Positions 33,621 through 45,101 of a stretch of 64,000 bases of DNA are shown here, one piece after another. Position numbers and translations under genes: made by a program. The stretch is from Linnemannia schmuckeri (taxonomy: Eukaryota > Mortierellomycota > Mortierellomycetes > Mortierellales > Mortierellaceae). Location: positions 3,658,001 to 3,722,000 of the forward strand of contig JANATG010000002.1 of the NCBI GenBank assembly GCA_029449235.1, given 5' to 3'. Within the stretch, counting starts at the first letter, position 1. Every line of letters starts with the position of its first letter. The notes under the pieces are model-generated. The model ran no database searches and had not been told where the DNA came from. It saw nothing but the letters and a program-made list of their open reading frames with translations.

Positions 33621-35974
33621 TTACATGAGCATGGTTTTATGGTTGTGCCAGGCGGCGCCACGCTGGGTCGCCAGGATGCTCATACGCGAGTTGGCCATCC
33701 CAATCAGATAGTCTCCCCTGGTCAACAGGACAGCATCCAGCATTGGAGGGTACCAGGGCCCAAACCGCGTCTCGGTCCCCAGCTTTTTGGTCATCGATGG
33801 CTTGATCTGACCGTTCTCATCCTTCTCAACATCACCATGATCCAACAGGATCCACTCCAGTCGGTCAATCTTGTCGAGCTCCTCTCGGCGTTGCTCGTTG
33901 GTCGTCACAAGGACAGGGAGCCGCTTGTGGACATAGTTCCGACCATTCGAGACTGGGTCGTCTTCCGTCATCGTCTTCTTGAGCGCCTTCAGGGCCTCCG
34001 TCTGCCGGACCTTCTCAATTTCGTCAATCTTGTCGGCAATCGCCTCGATCTGAACAATACAATCCTTCTCAGTCATGCCTACGGGACACTTATTGACAAT
34101 GTCACCGCGGCGCAGATGGACAATGATGAACTGTGGGTGGGGGCGGAAGGCCTTGTGGGTAGTAGATGAGGAACCAATCACTGGACCAGCAGTGGTTGTA
34201 GGTTCACCTTCAATGGCGGGTCCCAGTAGAACATCCAAGATATCGTCGACCATCGCTTCGGTCTTCTCGTTGAATCTCAGGAAGACTCCGACTTCAGCCC
34301 AGGTCCGAGGACTGACATCGGGGCCGCCAAGGAAGTATGGGCACGAGAGGCACTTCCACATGTTGGGGTCGATAGCAATCTCGCCATTGGCTAGAGGAGC
34401 AACCCCTGCTGCAGGGGCGACAATGGCCGTGTCTTTGAGGAGCACATCGCGTGCATATTTGTAGTCGGTCGACTTGCCCTCGGTCTTGTCGTCGGCAGCG
34501 ATGGTCTTGACATACTTCAGCAGGAACTGATGGCGGAACTTGTCATACAACGACGTGTCGCTGACACCGATGCCACCGTTGGGCGTACAGGGAAAATCCT
34601 CGGAAAACTCCTCCCATTGCCGACCAAACCCGTCGGGAACGTTCTCGGGAGTCATCTTGATATCGTGCCACTCGAGGACGGAGATGCCAGACTTTTGTGT
34701 GAACGACTCCAAATCATAGAACTGAGAGTAACGGGGACCAGCCCATGTCTAGTTGTGTGTAATATAATGAAAGTATGTGTTTTAGTTGCGGCCGGCTTTC
34801 TTGTCGCGACTACGGCTTGTTCTTATTTGCCCAAGGCTTTCTCTACGCCACTTGGCCACGGCTTTCTCTACGCCTTTTTGTTCTTCTTCACTACCCGTCA
34901 ACGTCCTTTTTTTGTTCTCTTCTTCTTTCTTGTAAACTGAAAAAGGAGGCTTGAGGCTTTCAACAGGTATTTTTAACAGCAATGGTTTTCACGCATACAA
35001 AGCAAAGATGGAAAAAATAAAATAAAATAAAGCCAACTCATGGACTTTTGAAAGAAAGTTGAGTTGGCGTAAAGCAAAAAATAAACACCAACAGTAAACA
35101 GCAACAAAATTAGAACTTAAGCATGGTTTTTTGTTAGCGGGTGGGTTAGTTGCATGACGCTTACCTTAATGTGCGAGTTGGGACTGATAGGAGGAAGGAT
35201 AAGTGTCCGCTTAAGATCCTTGGCCAAAAGAGCCGCCTTTTGGAGAGATGTGAACTGGTTGTTTCCACCACCCATCGGTAAGTATGAGAAATACCGGCTG
35301 GGAACCGCATTCAGGTCATGATTATCGTCCTCTTGGTCATCATTCTCACGCTGCTCCTCTTCCTTCTCCTCCTCAGTGCCACCTTGGTCTTTATGCTCGA
35401 GTTGATGAACCATCCAGGAACGAGTAGCAAGTGTCTGCAAGAAGGAGCCCAGCTCCTTTTTGGCCGCTGCCCCGTTCTCGAAAAAGTTGGGCTTAAAGAC
35501 TCGGCTTTCGGTGCCGTTCTCGTACTGGAAAGTGGTTATCAGCTCAGTGTCGCTGATAATCAACCCTTTCTCAGCGGCTGGCTGTGCTGGTGGTGTTACT
35601 AGTGGTTTAGCTGGTTCGACTGAAGGCCGATGCTCTTGAGGCGTTACTGGAGCTGGTTTTGATACGACTGGCACTACTGGTGGTGGCGTTACTGGTTGCG
35701 CTGGTGGCGGTTGTTGTTGCTGTTGCGTTTCAGCAGCACTGCCTGTAGACGTGACGCCGCCCTCGTATTGAACCGAATAGCTGACATGGACAAGGGCCAG
35801 GACCATAAAGGAGACACTGACGAGGAGGATAGCTTTGACGATTGAAATTCTACTGCCTAACCGGTTGGGGAGGCGGGACGTTGAGATCGGAGACGCGGAG
35901 CGTGAACGTGATGGTAGCGATGAACCCCCCTCCCTTGTCTTCAGAGGGTGGTATTGGATGTTGCCGTTGGCCAT
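33621..35974 (-). CDS. Type II membrane protein, O-fucosyltransferase-like family
   Basis: Minus-strand exons 35974-35165 and 34748-33621 join in phase 0 and give 645 residues. A short basic cytosolic tail is followed by a signal anchor at about residues 45-67 (IVKAILLVSVSFMVLALVHVSY). A Pro/Val/Gln-rich stem comes next. The luminal domain shows the features of GDP-fucose protein O-fucosyltransferase-like enzymes: YLPMGGGNNQF with LQKAALLAKDLKRTLILPP near residues 235-265 (N-terminal nucleotide-sugar region), and HLRRGD near 481-486, whose Arg contacts GDP-fucose in characterised members. Near the C-terminus is IGMANSRMSILATQRG, the usual Ser-rich closing motif. Golgi or ER location is expected. 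Actual donor and acceptor are unknown; many fungal members are uncharacterised. Confidence 0.82.
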
Positions 35975-36482
35975 GTTTTGGTATTATATTCAGGGAGGGT
36001 ATATGGGAGGAAGAGAGACGTTAGAGTTAGAGGAGTTAAGCCGTAAGGGTGAGGATGAGGGTTAGAGGGACAGTGTGGGCGAGGAGAGGGGCGAGGCTTA
36101 AAAAAATTGCGATGTGTATATGTGAGTGGGTGGGGATGTGGTAGAGTAAGGATAAGAATGCGTGGAGGAATGGATAGAATGTGTGGGGATATTCGTGAGG
36201 ATGAAATAGGAATGAAGACTGTGATGGTGAATGGGAGCTTGGTATGAGGCGAAGTAGAAGGGGGAAGGAGAGAAGAGTAAAGGACTAGAAGAATAGTAAG
36301 GATGAGGGCAAACAGAAGCGAAGCAAAGGAGAAGAAGGAGAAAAGAGAAAAGAAATGAGGAAAAGGAGGAAGAGTTAAAGAAATAATAAAAGAGGAAGAA
36401 GAAAAAACGAGGAATGAATAACTGAAGTGGACTGAATGAAAAAGACTGAAAGGGTGGTCTGTTTTGGCTTTTCAACAACGGA

Positions 36483-36485
<3 letters not shown>

Positions 36486-36519
<34 letters not shown>
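36486..36519. repeat. 34-base T run
   Basis: An unbroken T tract at the distal edge of the GA-rich leader region of the fucosyltransferase-like gene. Confidence 0.9.
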
Positions 36520-36524
<5 letters not shown>

Positions 36525-38331
36525 GGTTATATTACGCTTGAAGGAGTGAAAGAAGGAAGGAAATTGGACAGGGAAGGGATTGGCTGGAGCTGAGTAGAGT
36601 GTGTGTTTGTGGACAGAGCGCCCTCATTTTATTTTTTATCGTTGGTTATTTGTTGGTCTGGCGATGAAGTAGACCTCCGACAAAGACACAACGGTTGCTG
36701 AATCAAAAAAAAAAAGGCGAGAGACTGGATGGGATTGACTGATGAGAATAAAGGAAGGAAGGAAGGAAAAAAGTACTCACCCATGTTATGGGTTGAGATG
36801 GGAAGAGGGATAAATTTGGGAAGAATGGCCACGCTGTTTGAGAGAGAGCGCGAGTGAGAAGAGTGCAAAGATGAGAGGAGACTCTGCCCAAGCGGATTGA
36901 ATCCAATCAATAATAGTTAGGAGTATTGTATTCTTGTTTACTAGGTACTCACACTTTTGTTCGCCCATGAAATGATGCTTTTTTCATGAGGTGAATTGAT
37001 CCAAATGAATACTGGTGTTATTCGGCGATACAACAATAAATAATATAATCGCATACGAAGAAAGCGAAAAAGACGACAGCAGAGAGAGAAAGTATGGTTT
37101 GAATCGAGAAAGACACGCGAAAAAAATCGCTGAATGTGGGAACCCAATCCGGATTAGTGTCCGCCACCATGTTGGGTTGGGGCAAGGAAAGAAAAGGGTG
37201 AGCAGGGCAGTGTTGTTCTTTTGATAAAATTGCACTCTTTAGAAAAGGATACCAGCTGGAAAAAAGAATTGCTACTTCTGGTTAAAGCTATTTTTTTTGC
37301 GTTCAACGTCGAAACGTTAAAACGGAAAACCCTGGTTCATAAAACCAACTAGTCCCCGAACGAAAGTGACTAAACAAAATGGGACGTCAATGGCCAGATG
37401 CAACAGGAACAGCCCTCCCTTCTTCAAAACAATTGTAGTTGTAGCTTATTTGGTCTTGGTTGAAGTGCCAACTATCCCCTTGACAGAGACAACGAAATGC
37501 CAGGGACAGGCACAAAGACAAAATGAGGAGGAGGGGCAAAAAACAACAAAAGGGCGAAGAAAAAGGAAGAATCAAGGAAGGAGAGAAATTTGTGAGAGAC
37601 ATCCCCAAACACATACATACACATCAGACTGAAATAAATGCATTACAGTACCATCAGCGTACTCGCAGCCGAGTACACAGACAATCAAGCAATTTTTCGT
37701 CAAAAAGCGGCAGGGCAGCCCAAGGAGGGACAACGATCAAGGAGGAGATAGAGGTTAATAGTTTGTTGCAAGAAGTATGAAGGAAGAGACGAGGGATATT
37801 TATGTACCTTGTTGGTTGAGGTTAGCCATTGTTTGCATGCACGTACTGAGGCTCAGGATGACTGATCCGTTCCTGAATTGATGAGTGGGAGGAAGTGGCA
37901 GTGATGGCCCACTCCCTTGTCATCGATATGCTCCAATCTTCGATCGATAACGTCTTTGTTCTCCTCTCCCGAAACAAGAGATAGAACATGTTTGTTTTGA
38001 GAGATTGCGATTTCTTTTCCACTTACCCATTCCAGTTATTGTTGTTTTTTTTGAGTGACCCTGCATTTTTCTTTCCTTCTCTCTCTCCCTCTCCTCTGTT
38101 CTCCGAGGATCCCAACCGCCCGCCACCACACTGAATCCTTACTTTACCACGCGCCTCCAGGCAAACCAAAACAAAGTAGAACAGGCAGCAGACCAGGCAG
38201 ATCTGCAAGTGTAAATTTAGAACCCATGTATGTAAACAAACCAACCGTTGCCTATTCGTCACAATCCAACTCAACCTGTTGTGTTTGACCATGCCCGTTT
38301 GCCTGATTCTGATGCCGATATTGCGGTTTCT

Positions 38332-38365
<34 letters not shown>

Positions 38366-38550
38366 GATGTGTGTTTGCTTGTCTGTGTGAGATTTTTTCT
38401 TCTTTCTTGCTCACCATTTCCCTTTTTTTTTGTGCTTTCCTTCCCTTTTGTCTGTTCTAAAAATTCATCCCACAATTGCTCATTCACGACACACGCCGCT
38501 GTTACTCTACGCCACACGAGAGAGAAAAAAGTCCACGCACGCAGTTCTCA

Positions 38551-38569
38551 CCCCCCCCCCCCCCCCCCC
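38551..38569. repeat. 19-base C run
   Basis: The only long C homopolymer in the window, followed by tcccc. On the minus strand it is a G run able to form quadruplex-like structures. Confidence 0.9.
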
Positions 38570-38971
38570 TCCCCTTCTCTCTGACTCGTTTTATTTTGTG
38601 CTCTTCTTTTCCACTTTCACATCTAGTCCCCTTACTACCAGGCGCCACAACACCTCTGGAGGAGTGGGCGTAAACCTTGATGTACGATAAAATATTAGAG
38701 GAGGGACGAATAAATGGACATAGTGGGTTGTCCACCTGGACAATTCTATTATCAAATTCCCTTTTATGGTACTCACCACCTGCCACACCAGTCAGGCACC
38801 TCATCCACATTTACACCTTCATGGTTGAGTTCCTTTTTCTAGTTGAAAGAGAGACCTGATTTCGGGGACCGTAGCGGATGCTTGCACAAACAGTGCCCAT
38901 TTTTTGACTCAAACGGTCTTTCACTCTTTCTCACTCAGAGGTACAGGAAAATAATCATGATAGAAAAATAG

Positions 38972-39256
38972 ATGATGGAGAAAAAAACTGGACGGGTAGT
39001 AATTAGGAAAAAAAGGCAGGCAGAATTAACGGATGATGAGCCCCTCATCAAAACGAATGAAAATTCCGCAATCATACTTAATCACGGGTTGGAGATATTT
39101 AAGAAACGCAGTGGAAAATGGGTGATGAGTAAGCGGATGGGCACGATTCTTGGGGTGTTTCTTGGTACATTAAGTGGTCTGGGGAAGTGTCTGATTTGCA
39201 GCGATGGACGTCTCCAGTCGTATTGCCGGACAAACGAGAAGAAAAAAGGGAAATAG
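38972..39256 (+). CDS. Possible gene fragment, basic tail plus hydrophobic segment
   Basis: A 94-codon frame starts at ATG 38972 and stops at TAG 39254-39256. The product is charged at first (DDEPLIKTNENSAIILNHG), then basic (KKRSGKWVMSKR), then mildly hydrophobic (MGTILGVFLGTLSGLG). This resembles a cytosolic tail running into a signal anchor of a type II membrane protein. The order recalls N-termini of fungal phospholipid:diacylglycerol acyltransferases, but that is only an impression. No luminal domain follows in any frame, so it is probably a remnant or chance frame. Confidence 0.25.
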   Translation: MMEKKTGRVVIRKKRQAELTDDEPLIKTNENSAIILNHGLEIFKKRSGKWVMSKRMGTILGVFLGTLSGLGKCLICSDGRLQSYCRTNEKKKGK

Positions 39257-39567
39257 GCGGTTTGCTGATTTATTTCGCTGCTCTTCTATGCCTGAGTGGA
39301 GTTGTGTCGAATTGGAAGTAGGGACTCGTTTTTTTTTCTTTTTCTCGAATAACGTGAAAAAAATAACGCCTTTGGAACTGCGTGCCATCCAGTACGAACC
39401 GAGTTGGAGAAAGGAGAAAAATGAGTGGAGATGGGAGAGGGCGAGAGAGAAAGAGAAAACCTTAATCTAGAGAAAACACGTTTTCTTTTTCTTGGGTGAG
39501 CTGGGCGCCAAAAATAAAACGACAGGGACGGTGAAGTAATTGGCGTAGAGTAAATGACAAAAAAATG

Positions 39568-39609
<42 letters not shown>

Positions 39610-41603
39610 GCTAAACGAGTTTTCTACGTCCCCTTTACTCCTCCATAGCCTTATCTTTGTTGCCCTTCGATAAAAGATCGGCCTACTTTTTACCAAGTTT
39701 TGGCAAAAAAAAACCAGCAACAGGAAAAAGTTTAGAGAATCCAAGCAGAGTATGTCGCTATCATTGTTTCTGAGTTTAAAGACGCGGAGACGCCAGTTTT
39801 TTCTGGTTGTTTCTCTTTGCCGCCTTTTGGCACCAGCATAGCAAGAGCGTAACAATAACTACAACAACCGTGCATTATATACCAAAAGTTTTTCATTTTT
39901 TTGTTGATTTGTGGCACTGGCTGCCAAGAAGCCTACTGCGGATTCGCACCCCCCCCTCCCCCCTCCTTTTTTCTTTTCTTTCTTGCTCGTTTCTTCTATT
40001 TTTCATGTGCAAAAGACAGGCGCGCGTTTTACTCAAAACATTTTTTTTCCTGTAATTTCCGCGTTTCCTGAAGGCGTTGCGTTACGCCCACCTCTAAAAA
40101 AAAATTCAAAATCCACACATGATGGGCTCCTTCCCTCCGAAGGGGATAAAAAAAGTCGTGAAGGGTCGGCTCATTTTTTGATTTAAAAATAAAACATGGT
40201 AATGGCAGGAACCTCAAACGGTCGTCAATACTGGGAACACGCCGCCCTTCCTCTTCTCGTAGACTATCATATATGCTTTTACGACACCAAAAGAACTTAC
40301 TCCCAAAAACCCCAAGGTGCAGTGCACTTTTTTTTTTTTAAAAGCTAGTCCAGTTCCCCTGCCTTAATTTTTTTTTTATCGAAATCCTCGGGAATTAGTG
40401 TGGGAATCAGACTCAAGGAACGACAACAACGACCAAGAACAAGCTCTCACTCATCGGCTAGAAAGTACATAGTTCTTGGTTGTTATAAGTCCTCCATCCC
40501 AAAATAAGATAATCTCTATTCACCTACCCCACCTGCCCACCAATCCTCCTTCCCATGGCTCAATCAGTCATCACGAAATTTTCCTCATGAATAAAAAGTG
40601 AGGTAGTACCTGACCGTGTACATCAGGGAGAGAGAGGGAGGCCTTTTGTATAAGACATCATATACACATTTCACCAACATTTTTTACAGCCCTGTCTTAC
40701 TATCCCGCTGACTTTTCTTTTCTCACTCGGATCGACATACCGAAATTTGCCGAGTAATAATAAGATAGTTAGAAAACGACTTCGTGCCCAACAGCAATGA
40801 AGTTCTTCAATGCATGAAAGGGATAGAAATATATCATAAATGGAGTCAGATGGAGCTTTAAGGAAGAGAAGAAATTGGACAGGGCAAGTAGCGAAGTTAG
40901 GGAGAAAGGGTAGGACTTTGATAAGGTGGTTTTTGTTGAAAAGCCTGGAATCGACATCACCCATAATTCTCTTCCTCAATTCTCCCGTCTCTCCACCTCT
41001 TCCCCTCATTCTAGATTTTCAAAAAATAGGTATTTTTTTTTACTTAGGAGTTCCAGTGTGCGCTGACTGGCCCAGATCGCTGGTAAAGGTCGTTGCTTCT
41101 TACTCTCTATGTCTCGAACGAATCCCTCATATTTTTTTTTATGCTCAGAGCAAGCATCAATCGAGATCAATCGCTGACGCAGCATTTTTGGATCACCATA
41201 AAAAAAAAAAAAAAAAGTCCAGGTGCCAAAGCATCGCATCGTATGCAGGGATGGAAGGAAAACAATGAATTTATTCACAAGGTAGGGCAAAACTACAAAC
41301 AGAAACAAAAGGATAAGAAAGAGCAAAAAGGACAGCAAGGGCTAGATCGAGCTACAAATACACACAAATGAACGGTAGAAAATAGGCATAGACGAACAAA
41401 TGAATGATAATCTAACAAAACGAAATAAATAAAAAAAAATGATAAAAAAAAGACTGCCCAAGTTTCAAAATAAAGAAGAATCGAGATTTCCCAAAAGTAG
41501 GGGGACGAAGTAACAACAGCTTGCTCGTGGTTCAGTTGGTCCTAAACCACGTTGCAAGAATAGTAAGCAAAAACAAAAGGAGATGCATCACAACACAAGG
41601 ATT
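39257..41603. other. AT-rich spacer
   Basis: The longest A run of the window lies here (41 bases, 39568-39608). The remainder is AT-rich with short homopolymers, and 39940-39970 is C-rich. Frames of 80-190 codons exist but are low in complexity and lack GC-rich third positions like those of the genes here. The 3' UTR of the large minus-strand gene should begin just below 41604. Confidence 0.4.
39568..39608. repeat. 41-base A run
   Basis: The longest homopolymer in the window, in intergenic DNA. Confidence 0.9.
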
Positions 41604-44600
41604 CTATCGCTTGAAGGAGCGTTTGACCAAAGAAGACGACGACGAGGACGATGAAGACGAGATCTCAAGAGCCTCGATCTCGCCCTCGCTCACATCGCCG
41701 CCACTCTCATACCCACCATCCATCGAAATCGTCACAAGACTCTTCCTCTGCTGCTCTCTCTGCCTCCCAACTACAGCAAGACCAGTAGTAGAAGAGGTAG
41801 TAACAGCTTCAATGGATTCAATCTCCAACAGAGGATCCTGGTATGATGGCTCGTCAAACTCGTCCTCAAACTCACACTCGCTCATATCCTCCATCACAGT
41901 GCGGGTATACTGAGGTGATAATGATTGTTCACTGTCATAATTGTGACGGTGTTGACGCGTCGTCGAATGATGCTGTTGCTGCTGCTCGTGGGGATGCTGG
42001 TGGTGGTTATAATAAGAGTGCTGAGAATGACCATGGTATAAAGACTGGTCATGGTCATGGTCATGGTCATGGTCATGCTCACGATCATAGTCCTGTTGCT
42101 GTGGGTATTGGTGACGGTGGTGCTCATAGTCGTCGTCATGATCTCCATGGTCTTGGTAATGATGCTCCTGATAATGGTGCACATCATCAGCACCATCAAA
42201 CATACTGTCGTGCTCATCATCCATATCGTGTTGGTGATGGTGGTGGTATGAATGATCGGCATATTGCTGTCGCTGTTGGTATTGATGTTGCTGAGAATAT
42301 GACGATGACGATTGCGACGACGACGAAGGAGAGGTATAACGCGTCAATTGAGATGGGGGTCGATGATGCTGGAGAGACGACGACGACAACGATGGGGACG
42401 ACTCTCCTGCCTTCCAAGAATGGCTCTTGCCCCAGAGGAGCTGTTCAATTGATCGGAAGGCGTTCGTCTGCATGAACTGTGGACCATACAGCGCATTCAG
42501 CAACTCAATCGAGATCTGGCCTGGATGACGGATCGATAGTAGAAACGACATCTGTTGTGGTGCCGTCTTGATCATCGATCTCAAGTGAACTAATGTTTCA
42601 AGTACAAAGAATAATTACGTTAAATATTGACATGATTTGGAGAATATGGCTTAAAAATGGACCTGCGAAAACGTGATAAAGGGGAAGCATACTCTGCAGG
42701 TTGATGACAACATTGAGCTGTTCGCGCATCACGTGAAGGATCCTGGAGCACTCATCCTTGGCGCGCGACTCTTCTGCTGGCCAGGGCTCTAGCATTGTAC
42801 AGCGCATCTGCCGAAGGGTCTGAATGCAGCCCCTATGGGGCGTAATTGTTGCATCCTTCCAAGGCTTATACTCGTTCAAATCGTATCCCTCAGACAGTGC
42901 ATTGGCTAATTGCAGTGAGGTGTAATTAATTAACATCACGTTGTTTTTGTAACACTTTACGACGCAATATCTACACAGGAATACATAGGCGACTTACATC
43001 GAAGGGCGGCAGTGGGGCCGTATTTCTTTATCAACACCATGTCCTGATCACCTGCGTTGCTGTTCGATCCAACTTGAGTGTCAGAATCTTCCTTGCTCTT
43101 TTCCTTGTCATTCGAGTCACTTTCATCACCTGAAGATCCGATCGACGAAGTAGAAGTCGAACTTTCGCTAGTCAATGATGATCCTGAAGATGAAGTCTCC
43201 TTCAAAGTTGATGACAATCCTGATCTCGTAGTTAAACCCTGAGACTCAGCTGAAGCCGATGAAACTTTGGTTGCCGAAGCAGCAATGCTTACAAGGGGCT
43301 TCCTGTTAAAGACTTTGCTTCTGAGTGGTTTGTGAACACTCTCGGGAATCATTTGCTTCTGTCGCCGGCAATGCTCCTCTTCCTCCCAGAGACCTCGCAG
43401 GAACAACGCCGCACTCGGGTGTTGCACCACCGTTCGCTTTTTGCGACGCGACATCACACACATGGACCAGGGAGAGTTGGCAGTCTCCGCCAAGATGCCA
43501 TCCTTATCGTCGCTCTTCTTGAGGCTCGAAATACGTGCCAATTGAGGTCTCTCGGGAACAACGAGAGATTTCTGCTCCTGAGTGGTGTCGACAGTGGTAT
43601 TATCTTTCGAGTTTGATGATCGGTTGGCGTTCTCCTGTTCTGTATCCATCTCGTCAGCTTCAGCCTCAGACTCCACAGGCGAACGAATTCTTCCAATCTC
43701 CTCATCTTCGCCACCTTCCATATCACTCGCTCCACCGCCAAATCCTCGCAACGTCTCTGACTTTGATCCCGAAGCTGTCCAGAGGTTCAACCAGGATAGG
43801 TCCAATCTCGTCATCATGACATCCCAAAAATCCCGCATTGCCAACAGTTTGACATAGGGTGAGGGCGAAAGACTGGAGGTCCAACGAGTGGGGAAATGGT
43901 GGATCTTGCGTCGTTTGATCGATCCAAGCCATCCAGCATGTTCGATAGAGGGATCGTTTCCAAGAGGTCTTGTCAACTCGATCGCATCTTCAAAGGTCCG
44001 TTTGCGACATGCGCTCAGAAGAGGCTGCTGTTGTTGATGGTATCGTTGGTATCGACTCATTGCTGCCGGCAAAGTTGTCGCCGCTGTTGCTGTTGTTGTG
44101 GTTGGAGAAAGCAGAGATGGAGAGGAGGGAGAAGATGATGATGTAGGAGGACATGCGCTTTCAAATAACTCCTGTGCATTAAGTTGAGCCCGATCTGTAG
44201 ACAGAAAGGGGCTATCTGCAGAAAGAATTAATGAGAAGCAGGAAGTGGATGATAGCGATGAAGACAGTAGAGAGGGAGAAGAGGAAGGAGGCTCAAGGAG
44301 AGCCCGCAGGGATGCATTGTCGCTATCCAGAGATGAGATAGTTCCCTCAGAGACCAGCGCTGAGGTTTCAGAGAGCAGACTCAGGGACGACGTATCCAGC
44401 CCAATAGCCGACAACGGTGACGAAGACGACGACGAAGACGAAGAGGAGGACATTTTTGAAAGAGGGTCGGAAAAAGAGGTCGCCGTTGTCGAGATGGTTT
44501 TGGATTCGGTGATGAAACTCCTCCGTTTTTTCGCTGGCCAACTAGATGGTCGTGTCGAAGTTGTTATGGTTGCTGCTGCTGTTGATTGATGGCGGCGATG

Positions 44601-45101
44601 ACTGTTGCTGAGGGGTGGCGATGATGCTGATGATGCGTTGAGGCGCGATTGTCGTTGTTTGTTGGAGCTAACCATATTGGTCGGTCGTGTCTCAATCTCG
44701 TCAGGTAACTGGAGCGGTAAGAGGTGCTCATAGTCCTCATCTATGCTCACCTTGCGACGTTTTACAGAGACGGGAAGATGTTGCTGTGAAGAGATTCTCC
44801 GCCTGTCCGAGTCCGACTCACTCTGCTCCTCACTTGTAGCATCATCGTCGTCATCCATATCGTCGTCTGATGAGCTTGAATCAAGACCCCGCATTGTGGT
44901 ACGATCTATATCTGAATCCCATTCCGTGGATGAGCACGAGCCGCTTGTGAAGGAAATGATCCTCGCGGATTTGTTGTCAAAGGAAAACCGCCGGAGGGAA
45001 TCTCGTTTGGTACTGGATCGTGGTTGTGCAGAGGAATGGGAGTTAGAGCTATAATGGTGATTGTTGTGAGTGTTGGTGCCGTCCTGCGACTGTGGAGACA
45101 T
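41604..45101 (-). CDS. Large Ser-rich protein with His/Asp-rich tract, function unknown
   Basis: Minus-strand exons 45101-42998, 42905-42663 and 42589-41604 join in frame and give 1110 residues. Intron 2 uses a weak donor, gtccat. I do not recognise the family. Residues 1-700 are largely low complexity (Ser, Thr, acidic patches), with readable islands such as RRFSFDNKSARIISFTSGS near the start and SPWSMCVMSRRKKR with HPSAALFLRGLWEEEEHCRR near 550-590. Residues 700-840 look folded and helical: EGYDLNEYKPWKDATITPHR, LRQMRCTMLEPWPAEE, LNVVINLQSMLPLYHVFA and SFLLSIRHPGQISIELLNAL. Residues about 882-999 form a His/Asp/Gln-rich tract with (HD)n from a hexamer repeat. A Ser run near the C-terminus precedes a basic end (VKRSFKR). 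A nuclear or regulatory role is plausible but unproven. Confidence 0.82.
42044..42081. repeat. GGTCAT hexamer repeat coding (His-Asp)n
   Basis: About six tandem ggtcat units on the plus strand read as alternating Asp and His codons on the minus coding strand, in frame in exon 3 of the His/Asp-rich gene. Confidence 0.9.

Larger units (their letters stand above)
35975..38971. other. Leader and repeat-rich spacer
   Basis: At 36010-36470 the plus strand is GA-rich, forming the CT-rich leader of the fucosyltransferase-like gene. T runs lie at 36486-36519 (34) and 38335-38364 (30), and a run of 19 C at 38551-38569. Several short minus-strand ATG segments are followed at once by good donor sites (near 37830, 36968 and 36790), but I could not join them into a convincing gene. 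Confidence 0.4.

Noticed and set aside
35318..35602. Plus-strand frame of 94 codons with a Leu run
   Set aside because: Antisense to the acidic stem of the fucosyltransferase-like protein.
42051..42251. Plus-strand Met/Val-rich frame
   Set aside because: Alternate-frame translation of the GGTCAT repeat.
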